From Prodigiosinella confusarubida (GTDB lineage: Bacteria; Pseudomonadota; Gammaproteobacteria; Enterobacterales; Enterobacteriaceae): DNA of 64,000 nucleotides. How positions within the stretch are numbered: position 1 is the stretch's first letter; each line of letters begins with the position of its first letter. Position numbers and translations under genes: made by a program. Shown here piece after piece: positions 47,150 through 56,874 of the stretch. The stretch is taken from the NCBI RefSeq assembly GCF_002847015.1, contig NZ_CP025085.1:2728001-2792000 (forward strand), written 5' to 3'. Under the pieces are notes generated by a model. That model saw nothing but the letters and a program-made list of their open reading frames with translations, was not told the origin of the DNA and searched no databases.

Positions 47150-47380
47150 ATGAAAAAAGTCTGTGCTGCCTTATTACTGTCTATGGTGTGGCTTACCGGA
47201 TGCATGCCCCGGATTGAACTGGCAGCGTCCAAAGAGCCGATCACGATTAACATGAATGTCAAAATTGATCATGAAATACATATCAAGGTGGATAAGGACA
47301 CCGCCCAAATGTTGGAAAAATCAGACACCAAAGTCAGCGAAGTGGTAAAGAAAAGCGCGCCTGATAAAGGCGCGCAATAA
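47150..47380 (+). CDS. ynbE: Outer-membrane lipoprotein YnbE
   Basis: A 76-residue lipoprotein: signal peptide with lipobox LTGC (Cys at about 21), then the family motif RIELAASKEPITINMNVKIDHEI that forms the beta-strand joining the C-terminus of YdbH at the outer membrane. It is coupled to ydbH, 18 bases apart. Its final codons form a GC-rich hairpin (47355-47375). ydbL, which follows ynbE in E. coli, is absent: azoR's 3' end starts 45 bases later on the other strand. Confidence 0.93.
   Translation: MKKVCAALLLSMVWLTGCMPRIELAASKEPITINMNVKIDHEIHIKVDKDTAQMLEKSDTKVSEVVKKSAPDKGAQ
47351..47375 (-). terminator. azoR terminator embedded in the ynbE coding end
   Basis: A perfect 7-bp GC stem (47355-47361 with 47369-47375) is followed on the minus strand by TTTT (A-run at 47351-47354). 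It lies 50 bases beyond the azoR stop and overlaps the last codons of ynbE. Confidence 0.55.
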
Positions 47381-47425
47381 ATTACCAAAGTACAATAAAA
47401 AATGGGGGGTAATGAATGATGATGT

Positions 47426-48247
<822 letters not shown>

Positions 48248-48261
48248 TTAAGGAACGCACC

Positions 48262-51200
48262 GTGAAATCACCTCTCAATGCATTAAGCCTTCAGATCAAT
48301 ACGTTAATGCTACGCGATCAACCACGCTTGCGCCGCCGTGTGCAAGGCGCGATGAAAGTGGCAAAACCACAAGCTCAGGCGGCGATTGCTCAGGAGATTG
48401 AGGGAGAAATTCTTGTCGCCCGCCAGCGGGTGGAAAACCGACGCGCGTCTCTGCCTGTCATCACTTACCCCGAGGCTTTACCGGTCAGCCAGAAGAAAGA
48501 GGCTATTCTGGCAGCGATACGCGACCATCAGGTGGTGATTGTGGCGGGGGAAACCGGTTCGGGTAAAACCACCCAGCTACCTAAAATCTGTCTGGAACTG
48601 GGGCGAGGCATCACGGGACTGATCGGTCATACTCAGCCACGTCGTCTGGCGGCACGAACGGTGGCGGATCGTATTGCCGCTGAGCTGGAAACGCCGTTGG
48701 GCGGCACGATAGGTTATAAGGTGCGTTTTCATGATCAGGTGAGTGATAACACGCTGGTCAAGTTGATGACTGACGGTATTTTGCTGGCGGAAATCCAGCA
48801 GGATCGGTTGTTGATGCAATACGACACGATCATCATCGATGAAGCGCATGAGCGCAGTTTGAATATCGACTTTATTCTGGGCTATCTGCGGCAAATTCTG
48901 CCCAAACGTCCGGACCTAAAAATCATCATCACGTCGGCCACTATCGATCCTCAACGTTTTTCCCGTCATTTCGGACAGGCGCCAATTATTGAAGTTTCCG
49001 GACGTACCTATCCTGTGGATGTACGCTACCGCCCGGTGGTGGAGGATGCGGAAGACAGTGAGCGCGATCAACTGCAAGCGATTTTCGACGCGGTGGATGA
49101 GCTGGGACGCGAGGGGCCGGGTGATATCCTGATTTTCATGAGTGGTGAACGCGAAATCCGGGATACCGCCGATGCGCTGACCCGGCTGGATTTACCCCAT
49201 ACTGAAATTTTGCCTTTGTATGCGCGTCTATCCAATCAGGAGCAGAATCGTGTATTTCAGTCGCATCATGGTCGCCGCATTGTGCTTGCCACCAACGTGG
49301 CGGAAACCTCGCTTACGGTGCCGGGTATTCGGTATGTCATTGATCCCGGCACGGCACGTATTAGCCGTTACAGTTACCGCACCAAAGTGCAGCGCCTACC
49401 GATTGAACCCATTTCACAGGCATCGGCTAACCAGCGGAAGGGCCGCTGTGGTCGCGTAGCGGCTGGCATATGTATCCGGCTTTATGCGGAGCAGGATTTC
49501 CTTTCACGACCAGAATTTACCGATCCGGAAATTCTGCGTACCAATCTGGCGTCGGTCATTTTGCAGATGACGTCACTGGGGCTGGGCGATATTTCCGCTT
49601 TCCCATTTGTCGAGGCGCCGGATAAACGCAATATTCAAGATGGTATCCGTTTACTGGAAGAACTGGGCGCGATCCAAAGCGGAGAAAACGGGCATTACCA
49701 TTTATCACAACAGGGGCAGCAACTGGCACAGTTGCCTATCGATCCACGGTTGGCGCGTATGGTGCTTGAAGCTCGCAAGATGGGGTGTGTCCGTGAAGTC
49801 ATGATTATTACTGCTGCCTTGTCGATTCAGGATCCGCGTGAGCGCCCACTGGATAAGAAGCAGGTGTCAGATGAAAAACATCGGCGCTTTGCCGATAAGG
49901 AGTCTGATTTTCTGTCATTTGTGAAACTGTGGGATTATTTGCGCGAGCAGCAGAAAGCGTTGTCTGCCAGCCAATTCCGCAAGTTGTGCCGTACCGATTT
50001 CCTGAACTACCTGCGAGTGCGTGAGTGGCAGGATGTCTATACCCAGTTGCGTCAGGTCGTAAAAGAGCTGGGATTACCGGTTAACAGCGAACCTGCCGAT
50101 TACTTCAGCATTCACTGTGCGTTACTTTCCGGGTTGCTTTCCCATATTGGACAGAAAGATATGGAGAAGCCGGAGTTCAGCGGTGCACGCAATACCCGGT
50201 TTGTGATTTTCCCTGGCTCCGGTTTGTTTAAAAAGCCGCCCAAGTGGACCATGGTGGCCGAACTGGTGGAAACCAGCCGGCTCTGGGGGCGGATTGCCGC
50301 GCGTATTGAACCGGAATGGGTGGAACCGTTGGCCCAGCATCTGATTAAACGCAGTTACAGTGATCCACATTGGGAGAAAGCACAGGGTGCGGTCATCGCT
50401 CAGGAAAAGGTAACGCTGTTCGGTTTACCGGTCGTGGCGGCACGCAAGGTGAATTATGGCTCCATTGACCCGCAGCTATCCCGTGAGCTGTTTATCCGCC
50501 ACGGGTTGGTTGAAGGTGACTGGCAGACACGGCATGTATTTTTCCGCGCCAATCTGAAGCTACTGGCTGAAGTAGAGGAGCTGGAAAATAAATCCCGCCG
50601 TCGCGACATCCTGGTGGATGATGAGACGCTGTTTGCGTTTTACGATCAACGGATTCCACCTGATGTCATTTCCGCTCGTCATTTTGACGCCTGGTGGAAG
50701 ACCGCCAGCCAGTCGGACGCTGATCTGCTGAATTTTGAAAAGAATATGCTGATTAAAGACGGTGCGGATAGCGTCAGTGCACTGGATTACCCCAACTTCT
50801 GGCACCAGGATAATATCAAACTGCGACTGAGCTATCAGTTTGAACCAGGAGCTGACGCTGACGGCGTTACGGTGCATATTCCACTGCCGATTCTCAATCA
50901 GGTGAAAGAAGATGGCTTTGAATGGCAGATTCCCGGCGTGCGGCGTGACTTGGTGATTGCGCTGATTAAATCGCTGCCAAAACCAACCCGACGCAATTTT
51001 GTGCCTGCACCTAACTACGCTGAGGCGTTTCTGGCTCGAGTAACACCGCTGGAAAAAGGGCTGTTGGACGCACTGGAACGAGAACTACGTTTGATGACCG
51101 GCGTGACGGTTCCTCGTGAAGAGTGGCAGTGGGATCAGGTGCCCGATCATCTTAAAATGACCTTCCGCGTGTTAGATGAAAAGAATCGCACTTTGCGGGA

Positions 51201-52149
51201 AGGGAAGAGCCTGAGTAATCTGAAGGAACAGTTGAAAGATAAGGTACAGCAAACGTTATCAGCTGTGGCAGATGAGGGTATTGAACAAAATGATCTGCAC
51301 ACCTGGAGTTTTGACCACCTGCCCGAGTGCTATGAGCAGAAACGCGGTGGTTATGCGGTGAAAGCCTATCCGGCGTTAGTGGATGAAAAGGACAGCGTGG
51401 CAATTCGCCTGTTTGATACACCACATCAGCAGCAACAAATGATGTCGCGAGGGTTGCGGCGATTGTTACTGCTGAATATTCCTTCCCCTATCAAGTATCT
51501 ACATGAAAAGTTGCCCAATAAAGCCAAGCTGGGATTGTATTTTAATCCTTATGGCAAGGTGCTGGATCTGATTGATGACTGCATTGCCTGTGGTGTGGAT
51601 ATGCTCATAAGGGAGTTTGGCGGGCCGGTGTGGAAAGAAGAGGATTATCTGCGGTTGCATGACAAAGTCCGTGCCGAGCTAAATGACACGGTGGTGGATA
51701 TTGCCAGGCAAGTAGAGCAGATCCTGACGACGGGTTTTGCCATCAACAAACGGTTGAAAGGGCGGGTAGACATTACCATGGCGCTGGCGCTGAGTGATAT
51801 CAAAACCCAGCTTAATGGGTTAGTTTACCGCGGCTTTGTGACTGAAAATGGCTGGCAGCGTTTGCCGGATGTATTGCGTTATCTGCGGGCGATTGAACGG
51901 CGGCTGGAAAAACTGGCACAAGACATTAATCGTGATCGGGCGCAGATGCTGAAAATCGAACAGGTTCAGCGGGCCTGGCAGCAGTGGTTGCACAAATTGC
52001 CGCTGGAACGTCGGGATGATGAGGACGTAAAAGCGATTCGCTGGATGATTGAAGAACTGCGGGTCAGCTATTTTGCCCAGCAACTTGGTACGCCTTACCC
52101 CATTTCTGATAAACGCATCCTGCAAGCGATGGAGCAGCTTGACGTTTAA
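48262..52149 (+). CDS. hrpA: ATP-dependent RNA helicase HrpA
   Basis: HrpA is a DEAH-box RNA helicase that rescues stalled and collided ribosomes in bacteria. The 1295-residue protein (E. coli 1300) has Walker A GETGSGKT (about 96), DEAH (about 193), SAT, QRKGRCGR motif VI (about 392), an OB-like fold and the long C-terminal DUF3418 region that defines bacterial HrpA. The GTG start at 48262 has AAGGAACG upstream. Monocistronic, convergent with ydgD. Confidence 0.97.
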   Translation: MKSPLNALSLQINTLMLRDQPRLRRRVQGAMKVAKPQAQAAIAQEIEGEILVARQRVENRRASLPVITYPEALPVSQKKEAILAAIRDHQVVIVAGETGSGKTTQLPKICLELGRGITGLIGHTQPRRLAARTVADRIAAELETPLGGTIGYKVRFHDQVSDNTLVKLMTDGILLAEIQQDRLLMQYDTIIIDEAHERSLNIDFILGYLRQILPKRPDLKIIITSATIDPQRFSRHFGQAPIIEVSGRTYPVDVRYRPVVEDAEDSERDQLQAIFDAVDELGREGPGDILIFMSGEREIRDTADALTRLDLPHTEILPLYARLSNQEQNRVFQSHHGRRIVLATNVAETSLTVPGIRYVIDPGTARISRYSYRTKVQRLPIEPISQASANQRKGRCGRVAAGICIRLYAEQDFLSRPEFTDPEILRTNLASVILQMTSLGLGDISAFPFVEAPDKRNIQDGIRLLEELGAIQSGENGHYHLSQQGQQLAQLPIDPRLARMVLEARKMGCVREVMIITAALSIQDPRERPLDKKQVSDEKHRRFADKESDFLSFVKLWDYLREQQKALSASQFRKLCRTDFLNYLRVREWQDVYTQLRQVVKELGLPVNSEPADYFSIHCALLSGLLSHIGQKDMEKPEFSGARNTRFVIFPGSGLFKKPPKWTMVAELVETSRLWGRIAARIEPEWVEPLAQHLIKRSYSDPHWEKAQGAVIAQEKVTLFGLPVVAARKVNYGSIDPQLSRELFIRHGLVEGDWQTRHVFFRANLKLLAEVEELENKSRRRDILVDDETLFAFYDQRIPPDVISARHFDAWWKTASQSDADLLNFEKNMLIKDGADSVSALDYPNFWHQDNIKLRLSYQFEPGADADGVTVHIPLPILNQVKEDGFEWQIPGVRRDLVIALIKSLPKPTRRNFVPAPNYAEAFLARVTPLEKGLLDALERELRLMTGVTVPREEWQWDQVPDHLKMTFRVLDEKNRTLREGKSLSNLKEQLKDKVQQTLSAVADEGIEQNDLHTWSFDHLPECYEQKRGGYAVKAYPALVDEKDSVAIRLFDTPHQQQQMMSRGLRRLLLLNIPSPIKYLHEKLPNKAKLGLYFNPYGKVLDLIDDCIACGVDMLIREFGGPVWKEEDYLRLHDKVRAELNDTVVDIARQVEQILTTGFAINKRLKGRVDITMALALSDIKTQLNGLVYRGFVTENGWQRLPDVLRYLRAIERRLEKLAQDINRDRAQMLKIEQVQRAWQQWLHKLPLERRDDEDVKAIRWMIEELRVSYFAQQLGTPYPISDKRILQAMEQLDV

Positions 52150-52241
52150 ACCTGGTTTTTCCCCGGTTCCGGTCAGCTTCAGCATGCATCCCCGTTTATG
52201 CCATTGAACGGGCAGATACGGTAACCATTTTTCGGAAGAAG

Positions 52242-52265
52242 GGCGTTTTCAGTTCAGAAAACGCC
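52242..52265. terminator. Terminator between hrpA and ydgD
   Basis: A perfect 9-bp stem (GGCGTTTTC at 52242-52250 with GAAAACGCC at 52257-52265) lies between the convergent stops. Internal T/A runs give partial tract features on both strands. Confidence 0.6.
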
Positions 52266-52276
52266 GATAAGCTGAT

Positions 52277-53092
52277 TCAGTGGGATGCGTGTTCAGACAA
52301 CGTTTCTAATTGTTGACGAATAGCGGTAACGGCCACGGCACGGTTGTCTGCCTGGTTTCGGGCACTGGCGTCCGGAGCGGAGCTTTGAATCCCCATCAAC
52401 ACCCAGCCATTAGGGGTTTTCAACATCAACGGCGAGCCACTGTCGCCCGGTAAAGTGTCGCACCGGTGTGACATCACGGCCTTGTGTACCCAACCCGTAA
52501 TCAGACAATTCTGGTGCCGGTACAGTGTTTCCTGGTGATCTTCCGGATAACCCGCCTGAGTAACGTGCTGGTGTGCCTGCGCTAAGGCGATTTTCAATGC
52601 CTCCAGCGAGCCTGACCATAACGGTAATGGTTTGATATTGGGTGGCGTCTGTTTCAGGCGGATAAGCGCGTAATCCCACGGTGCCGCAGCGGGGGGAACG
52701 ATCCAATCGTCTCCATCGGCCTTCAGTCGTTTGGCCAGCCGTCTGTTGGTTAGCGCTACAATCTGGTGGGTCTCATAGCGCCAGCCGTTGCCGGTAGGTA
52801 AAAAGCGTAAGGCAATGGGTTTGTCGGCGACACCTGGAGGCGCAAGCACGCAATGCCCTGCGGTAAGTGCCAGATGTGGCGAAATCAGTGTTGCCGTGCA
52901 GAGATTACCGCTGGCGGTTTCTAACTGGCCGATGGCCTGCCAGGGCCATTGGGATACATCAGGAACTTTATCGCGATCATCATGGTTAAAAAACAGGATT
53001 TGCTTTTGCTGCTCAGCGCTGGGAACGGTATCTGCCCAAACCGTTGGAGCAAGAAGGGTGAATGAACATAACAAGCAGGCTGATATGCGCAT
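52277..53092 (-). CDS. ydgD: Periplasmic trypsin-like serine protease YdgD
   Basis: A 271-residue protein with a signal peptide (about 1-20, ending VWA) and a chymotrypsin fold. The triad is visible: His in LTAGHC, Asp in WDYALI and Ser in GDSGSP. Four further cysteines (about residues 63, 77, 196, 208) can form disulfides in the periplasm. E. coli YdgD, a putative protease of unknown role (273 residues), is next to asr, as here. Confidence 0.9.
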   Translation of the reverse strand: MRISACLLCSFTLLAPTVWADTVPSAEQQKQILFFNHDDRDKVPDVSQWPWQAIGQLETASGNLCTATLISPHLALTAGHCVLAPPGVADKPIALRFLPTGNGWRYETHQIVALTNRRLAKRLKADGDDWIVPPAAAPWDYALIRLKQTPPNIKPLPLWSGSLEALKIALAQAHQHVTQAGYPEDHQETLYRHQNCLITGWVHKAVMSHRCDTLPGDSGSPLMLKTPNGWVLMGIQSSAPDASARNQADNRAVAVTAIRQQLETLSEHASH

Positions 53093-53232
53093 AGAAGAGT
53101 TCGCCTTTGAGTAAAATTCAGCGTGTTAACAATGGGGTGAAATAGCTAATAGTATGAAATAACTATAGACGGATTTGCTGTTGGACGGATCGGACACCAT
53201 TGCTGTCATCCCATCGATGATATGAAAATAAA

Positions 53233-53313
53233 TTACAGGAAAAACAGTATGATAACCAACGCGCAAATAAGCAGAAAGGACAATACGATTTCAAATGAAT
53301 AACGACGCAGCAT
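53233..53313 (-). CDS. ydgU: Small membrane protein YdgU
   Basis: A 26-residue frame reads MLRRYSFEIVLSFLLICALV plus IILFFL, one membrane helix behind a basic start. As I recall it, E. coli YdgU (27 residues) has the same pattern: M-x-x-RYxFE, then LxxxLxLCALI and FxL. YdgU lies next to asr there too, which supports homology. GGGGA lies seven bases before the ATG at 53313; the ATG at 53316 is also in frame. A hairpin separates it from the asr stop. It was found by reading the non-coding stretch, too short for usual gene calls. Confidence 0.75.
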   Translation of the reverse strand: MLRRYSFEIVLSFLLICALVIILFFL

Positions 53314-53331
53314 CATCCTATCCCCATGAAA

Positions 53332-53358
53332 TAAACACCCGGTCAAACCGGGTGTTTA
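53332..53358 (-). terminator. Hairpin between asr and ydgU
   Basis: A perfect 11-bp stem (53332-53342 with 53348-53358, five-base loop TCAAA) with AAACACCCGG/CCGGGTGTTT arms. It lies between asr and ydgU, both minus strand, so it can act as the asr terminator with partial readthrough into ydgU. Confidence 0.75.
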
Positions 53359-53440
53359 AGGTCACTTATGTCATGTTGGAAGTTGAATAATGAGCGAATC
53401 ACTTCCTGTATTCATGACTGTCGATAGACAGCATGCTTAA

Positions 53441-53770
53441 TTAAGCTGCCGGGGTAGCAGTCTTCTTGGCCGGAGTGTGTTTTTTCACAACTTTTTTCTT
53501 GGCTGCCTGAGCTTTCTGGGCAGGGGTAACGTGTTTTTTCACAACTTTTTTCTTAGCGGCCTGTGCTTTTTGAGCAGGGGTTGCTGTTTGTTTTGCATGT
53601 TTCACATGCTTAACATGTCTTACGTGCTTAACATGTTTCTTAACATGAGCGGTTTTAGCCATAGTTGTTGACGCGCTAGCGGTAGGCGCCGTTGTAGCAG
53701 CATCAGCTGCAAAGGCAACAGAGGACAGACCCAGAGCTACACCTGCGATCATTACTAATACTTTATTCAT
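53441..53770 (-). CDS. asr: Acid shock protein Asr
   Basis: Asr is a periplasmic, intrinsically disordered chaperone-like protein strongly induced by acid. The 109-residue precursor has a signal peptide (MNKVLVMIAGVALGLSSVAF, cut near AADAA) and a highly basic Lys/His/Ala tail with two near-identical repeats of TPAQKAQAAKKKVVKKH. GAGGAA lies seven bases before the chosen ATG at 53770; two more ATG codons in tandem upstream (53773, 53776) are possible. The rstB and rstA genes that activate it in E. coli are directly upstream. Confidence 0.93.
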   Translation of the reverse strand: MNKVLVMIAGVALGLSSVAFAADAATTAPTASASTTMAKTAHVKKHVKHVRHVKHVKHAKQTATPAQKAQAAKKKVVKKHVTPAQKAQAAKKKVVKKHTPAKKTATPAA

Positions 53771-53849
53771 CATCATTTCCTCATTATCCAATTCGTATTT
53801 CGAACCCCTAAGGTGGGCCGATGAAAGGAGAATAAGCGAATATAAGCTA

Positions 53850-55202
53850 TCACTCTGTGAGTGATTGGTTTCCGCGTGTAACGAATTGTACAACCTTTGT
53901 CGGCAAACCACCGGAAGCCGATGTAGAGGTGATGACTGGCCAGCGAAAAATAAACCGTGCACCGCCCAGTGAACTGCTTTTCACACTGATGTCTCCACCA
54001 TGAGCGCGGACGATGGCGTGAACAATCGCCAGACCCAGTCCACAGCCGCCACTGCTGTTTTCAATACCAGAATCAAGCCGAATAAAAGGTTCAAAGATGG
54101 TTTCTCTATCTTGTGGGGCGATGCCGGGCCCATCATCTTCAACTTGCAGACAGGCTACGCCTTGATCCAGAGTGAGTCCTATCCGCAAGCGGTTTTTGCA
54201 GAAACGCAGCGCATTAGTGACCAGATTATTTAAAACTCGCTCCATCAGCCGTAAATCGACATAGCCGAAATTAGCGGATTGATGAATATCCAGCTCAATT
54301 TTTTTATCCGCATGAACCAGTTGAAAATCCTGAACCCGCTTTTGTAACCAGTCTGATAAGGCAATGGCTTCCAGATGCAGTGTGACTTGTGGCCGATCAA
54401 GACGAGCGTAAGTGAGTAATTCATCAATTAATGCCTCCAGTTGACTGATGTCCCGGTTAATCGATTCTTGCTCCTTTTCGGTCAGATTGTCGCTGATTGC
54501 CAGGCGGTAGCGCAGGCGCACCAAGGGAGTTCGCAGTTCATGAGCGATGTTGTCAATGAGCTGTTTTTTACTGGCAATCAGTTGATTCAGATTGTCCGCC
54601 ATACGATTAAAGGCCACCCCGAGACGGAAAAGACTAGAGGTGTTGTCAAAGTGAGTACGTTCTTCTAGATGCCCGTCCCCCAGTCGTTGGGCCGCGCTTT
54701 CCAGTTGCAGCATCGCTTTCCAGTGTGGGCGCATCCACAAAAATACGGGTAGTGCCAGCGACAGGCCGATCAGCATCAGTACAAATAAATTAAGAAGCCG
54801 GATTTCATGCAGGAAAAACAGATAAGGAATCGGACCAACGGCCAAAACGTAGTGGCTGCGGGGGATGCGTTGAATAAACGTGTATTCATCGTCCAGTGCG
54901 ATGATCTCGCCCTGTACCAGGCGCTGATGTTCCCGGGTACTGAGCGTGTATTTACTGATGGGTTCGATGTGCAGTTTGAATGAAAGATTCAGGTCCATCT
55001 GATTAATGGTCTGATGCCATTCGCGTGGGGGAATAGCGCGCAGCTCATTGCGGATCAGATAAAGTGAGCTTTTCATCAGGTCATTCATGGACTGTCGACC
55101 CGCGCGTTCAGCAGTAACTTTATAAACCAGCCCGACCAGCAGGGTCATTACCAAAAAGCTGGCAAAAAGTAACAGAAAAAACTGAATAAACAGCTTTCTC
55201 AT
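53850..55202 (-). CDS. rstB: Sensor histidine kinase RstB
   Basis: A 450-residue inner-membrane sensor kinase: membrane helices near 5-27 and about 135-155 enclose a periplasmic sensor loop, followed by HAMP, the phosphorylated His in NIAHELRTPLVRLRYRL and the HATPase boxes (NNLVTNAL, DDGPGI, GCGLGLAIV). With RstA it forms the PhoP-linked RstBA system that responds to acid and low magnesium in enteric bacteria. Its ATG overlaps rstA's stop by four bases. The tail is a little longer than E. coli RstB (433). Confidence 0.94.
   Translation of the reverse strand: MRKLFIQFFLLLFASFLVMTLLVGLVYKVTAERAGRQSMNDLMKSSLYLIRNELRAIPPREWHQTINQMDLNLSFKLHIEPISKYTLSTREHQRLVQGEIIALDDEYTFIQRIPRSHYVLAVGPIPYLFFLHEIRLLNLFVLMLIGLSLALPVFLWMRPHWKAMLQLESAAQRLGDGHLEERTHFDNTSSLFRLGVAFNRMADNLNQLIASKKQLIDNIAHELRTPLVRLRYRLAISDNLTEKEQESINRDISQLEALIDELLTYARLDRPQVTLHLEAIALSDWLQKRVQDFQLVHADKKIELDIHQSANFGYVDLRLMERVLNNLVTNALRFCKNRLRIGLTLDQGVACLQVEDDGPGIAPQDRETIFEPFIRLDSGIENSSGGCGLGLAIVHAIVRAHGGDISVKSSSLGGARFIFRWPVITSTSASGGLPTKVVQFVTRGNQSLTE
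53877..53890 (-). promoter_or_regulatory. RstA box-like site and asr promoter
   Basis: Read on the minus strand, the site TACAATTCGTTACA matches the RstA box TACATNTNGTTACA at all fixed positions but one (A for T at position 5). It is inside the 3' end of rstB. A -10-like TATATT (53844-53839) lies 33 bases further on, placing the box near -50 and about 107 bases before the asr start, a usual activator distance. Confidence 0.65.
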
Positions 55203-55930
55203 GATAAGCGTGTCTCCCAGGCGTTGGGGGCGAACAGATAGCCTTTGTTACGGATAGTTTTGATACGAACGGGTTCCAGCGCATTGTCGTACAATTTTTT
55301 GCGCAGACGGGAAATGGCGACGTCTATACTGCGATCCATGCCGTCATAACTGACACCTCGCAGGTTTTTGAGCAATGCTTCCCGGTCCATGATTTGCCCG
55401 GCATGAGTAGCCAGTTGCCACAGAAGATCAAAATCGGCGGTGGATAGTACGATGTTTTCATTATCCAGTGTAACTTCCCAATTGATCGGGTCGATGCACA
55501 ATAGACCAAAGTTCAAGGGTTTATGCAGCTGCACTGACTGTGGTTTATCCAACGGAGACGAAGGTGTCGCCGCGTATTGACGGAAATGCAGTCGTAGCCG
55601 CGCTAACAACACCGCTGGCGGTGTGGTTTTCAGAATGTAGTCATCAGCACCCATCTCCAACGCCAGAATATGGTTCATGTCGCTATCAAGAGAGGTTAGT
55701 AGAACGATAGGACCGGAAAATACCGGTCGCAGTTCACGGCAGAGCGTCATGCCGTCTTTGCCGGGCAACATAATATCCAGCAGTATCAGGTCAGGCTTTT
55801 GTTTTTCAATAAATGCCAGAGCCGTGTCCCCTCGGGGCTCTATCTGCACATCAATATCATGTTTGCCTAAATACGCTGCGATCAATTTGCCTATTTCAGC
55901 ATCATCTTCAACAAAAACAATTTTATACAT
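55199..55930 (-). CDS. rstA: Response regulator RstA
   Basis: An OmpR-type regulator of 243 residues: receiver domain with D52 (DLILLDIMLPGKDG) and a C-terminal winged helix (about 140-240; ISRLRKKLYDN). The Lys after DDY is at ILKTTPP, as in E. coli. I chose ATG 55930 (MYKIVFVEDD) for homology; an open frame of 12 codons precedes it. RstA activates asr in E. coli, and both are adjacent here. Upstream gap 55931-56018 may carry its PhoP-type promoter; I could not assign the box. Confidence 0.95.
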   Translation of the reverse strand: MYKIVFVEDDAEIGKLIAAYLGKHDIDVQIEPRGDTALAFIEKQKPDLILLDIMLPGKDGMTLCRELRPVFSGPIVLLTSLDSDMNHILALEMGADDYILKTTPPAVLLARLRLHFRQYAATPSSPLDKPQSVQLHKPLNFGLLCIDPINWEVTLDNENIVLSTADFDLLWQLATHAGQIMDREALLKNLRGVSYDGMDRSIDVAISRLRKKLYDNALEPVRIKTIRNKGYLFAPNAWETRLS

Positions 55931-56018
55931 GTTTGTAAACTCACAACTTAAAGCATTCCAAAGCATAGGGTTACGTCACCCGCGGCGCTATTACTGCGGT
56001 GTAAACAAGCGTGTCAGG

Positions 56019-56741
56019 TTAGCGTAGCGGGCGACCACCGTCTAATCCCAGCGTCTTACCGGTCATGTAGTGACTACTCAACAGATAATGAACCAGCCGG
56101 ACAACCTCTTCTTCGCCAGGTACGGTTTCTATCAAGGATTTTTTCAGAGCTTTCTGACGATACCTGGTCGTATCGTCCGGGTGAAACATGATCAATGCTG
56201 GCGCAATGGCATTGACTTTGACATCGGGTGCCAGCTTCTTGGCAAAGGAGCGGGTCATATTGTCCAGCGCCGCTTTACTGGCGGCATAGGCAATGTGCTT
56301 CTCACTGCCTTTTTCCACGACATAATCGGTTAGATGAATGATATCGCTTCCTCCGACCCCCTGACCATACAGACAAGATTCCAGCAGTTGATTAAGTAGG
56401 TAAGGGGTATAAACGTGGATTTGCAACATTTCTGCCAGCGTTTGTTCCAGCGGCTCATCATGCTGTTCAGCCCGCCATGTGCTGGCGTTATGAATAACGG
56501 CCCGCAACTTCGGCGCCAGCGCCTTGACGCGTTTGGCAAAATCATAAACGTTTTCGGTAGTTGAAAAATCAGCTTGCAGGCAGATTGCACCCTGCTGTGA
56601 CAATATTTCCAGCGACGGGTAGTATGTACGCCAACTGACAATCACTGGCACATTCTGTGCCAAAAAGGAGTGTGCCAACGCCAGACCAATGCGTTTCGCA
56701 CCACCGGTAATCAGCACGGGTGCGGTAAAAGAAGTTGCCAC
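56019..56741 (-). CDS. folM: Dihydromonapterin reductase FolM
   Basis: A 240-residue short-chain dehydrogenase: cofactor motif ITGGAKRIGLALA (about 11-23), NASTWRAE and the catalytic Y-x3-K in HIAYAASKAALDN. FolM reduces dihydromonapterin to tetrahydromonapterin and weakly dihydrofolate. It follows rstA in E. coli as well (ydgB), in the same orientation. Start ATG at 56741. Confidence 0.93.
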   Translation of the reverse strand: MATSFTAPVLITGGAKRIGLALAHSFLAQNVPVIVSWRTYYPSLEILSQQGAICLQADFSTTENVYDFAKRVKALAPKLRAVIHNASTWRAEQHDEPLEQTLAEMLQIHVYTPYLLNQLLESCLYGQGVGGSDIIHLTDYVVEKGSEKHIAYAASKAALDNMTRSFAKKLAPDVKVNAIAPALIMFHPDDTTRYRQKALKKSLIETVPGEEEVVRLVHYLLSSHYMTGKTLGLDGGRPLR

Positions 56742-56874
56742 AATAAAAGCTCCTGCTTTTGCGGAGTAACACTACAATTATTCAAGACACTATACCTTAT
56801 TACGTCTTTTTTGCGTTGTAATGCGCGATGGTGAATGGCGGAATTGACCCACTGGTAACGGAGAGGAGAAACCG

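Noticed and set aside
53477-53671. Plus-strand frame opposite asr with repeated aromatic-rich peptides
   Set aside because: It mirrors the asr repeats; asr has the signal peptide, ribosome-binding site and homology.
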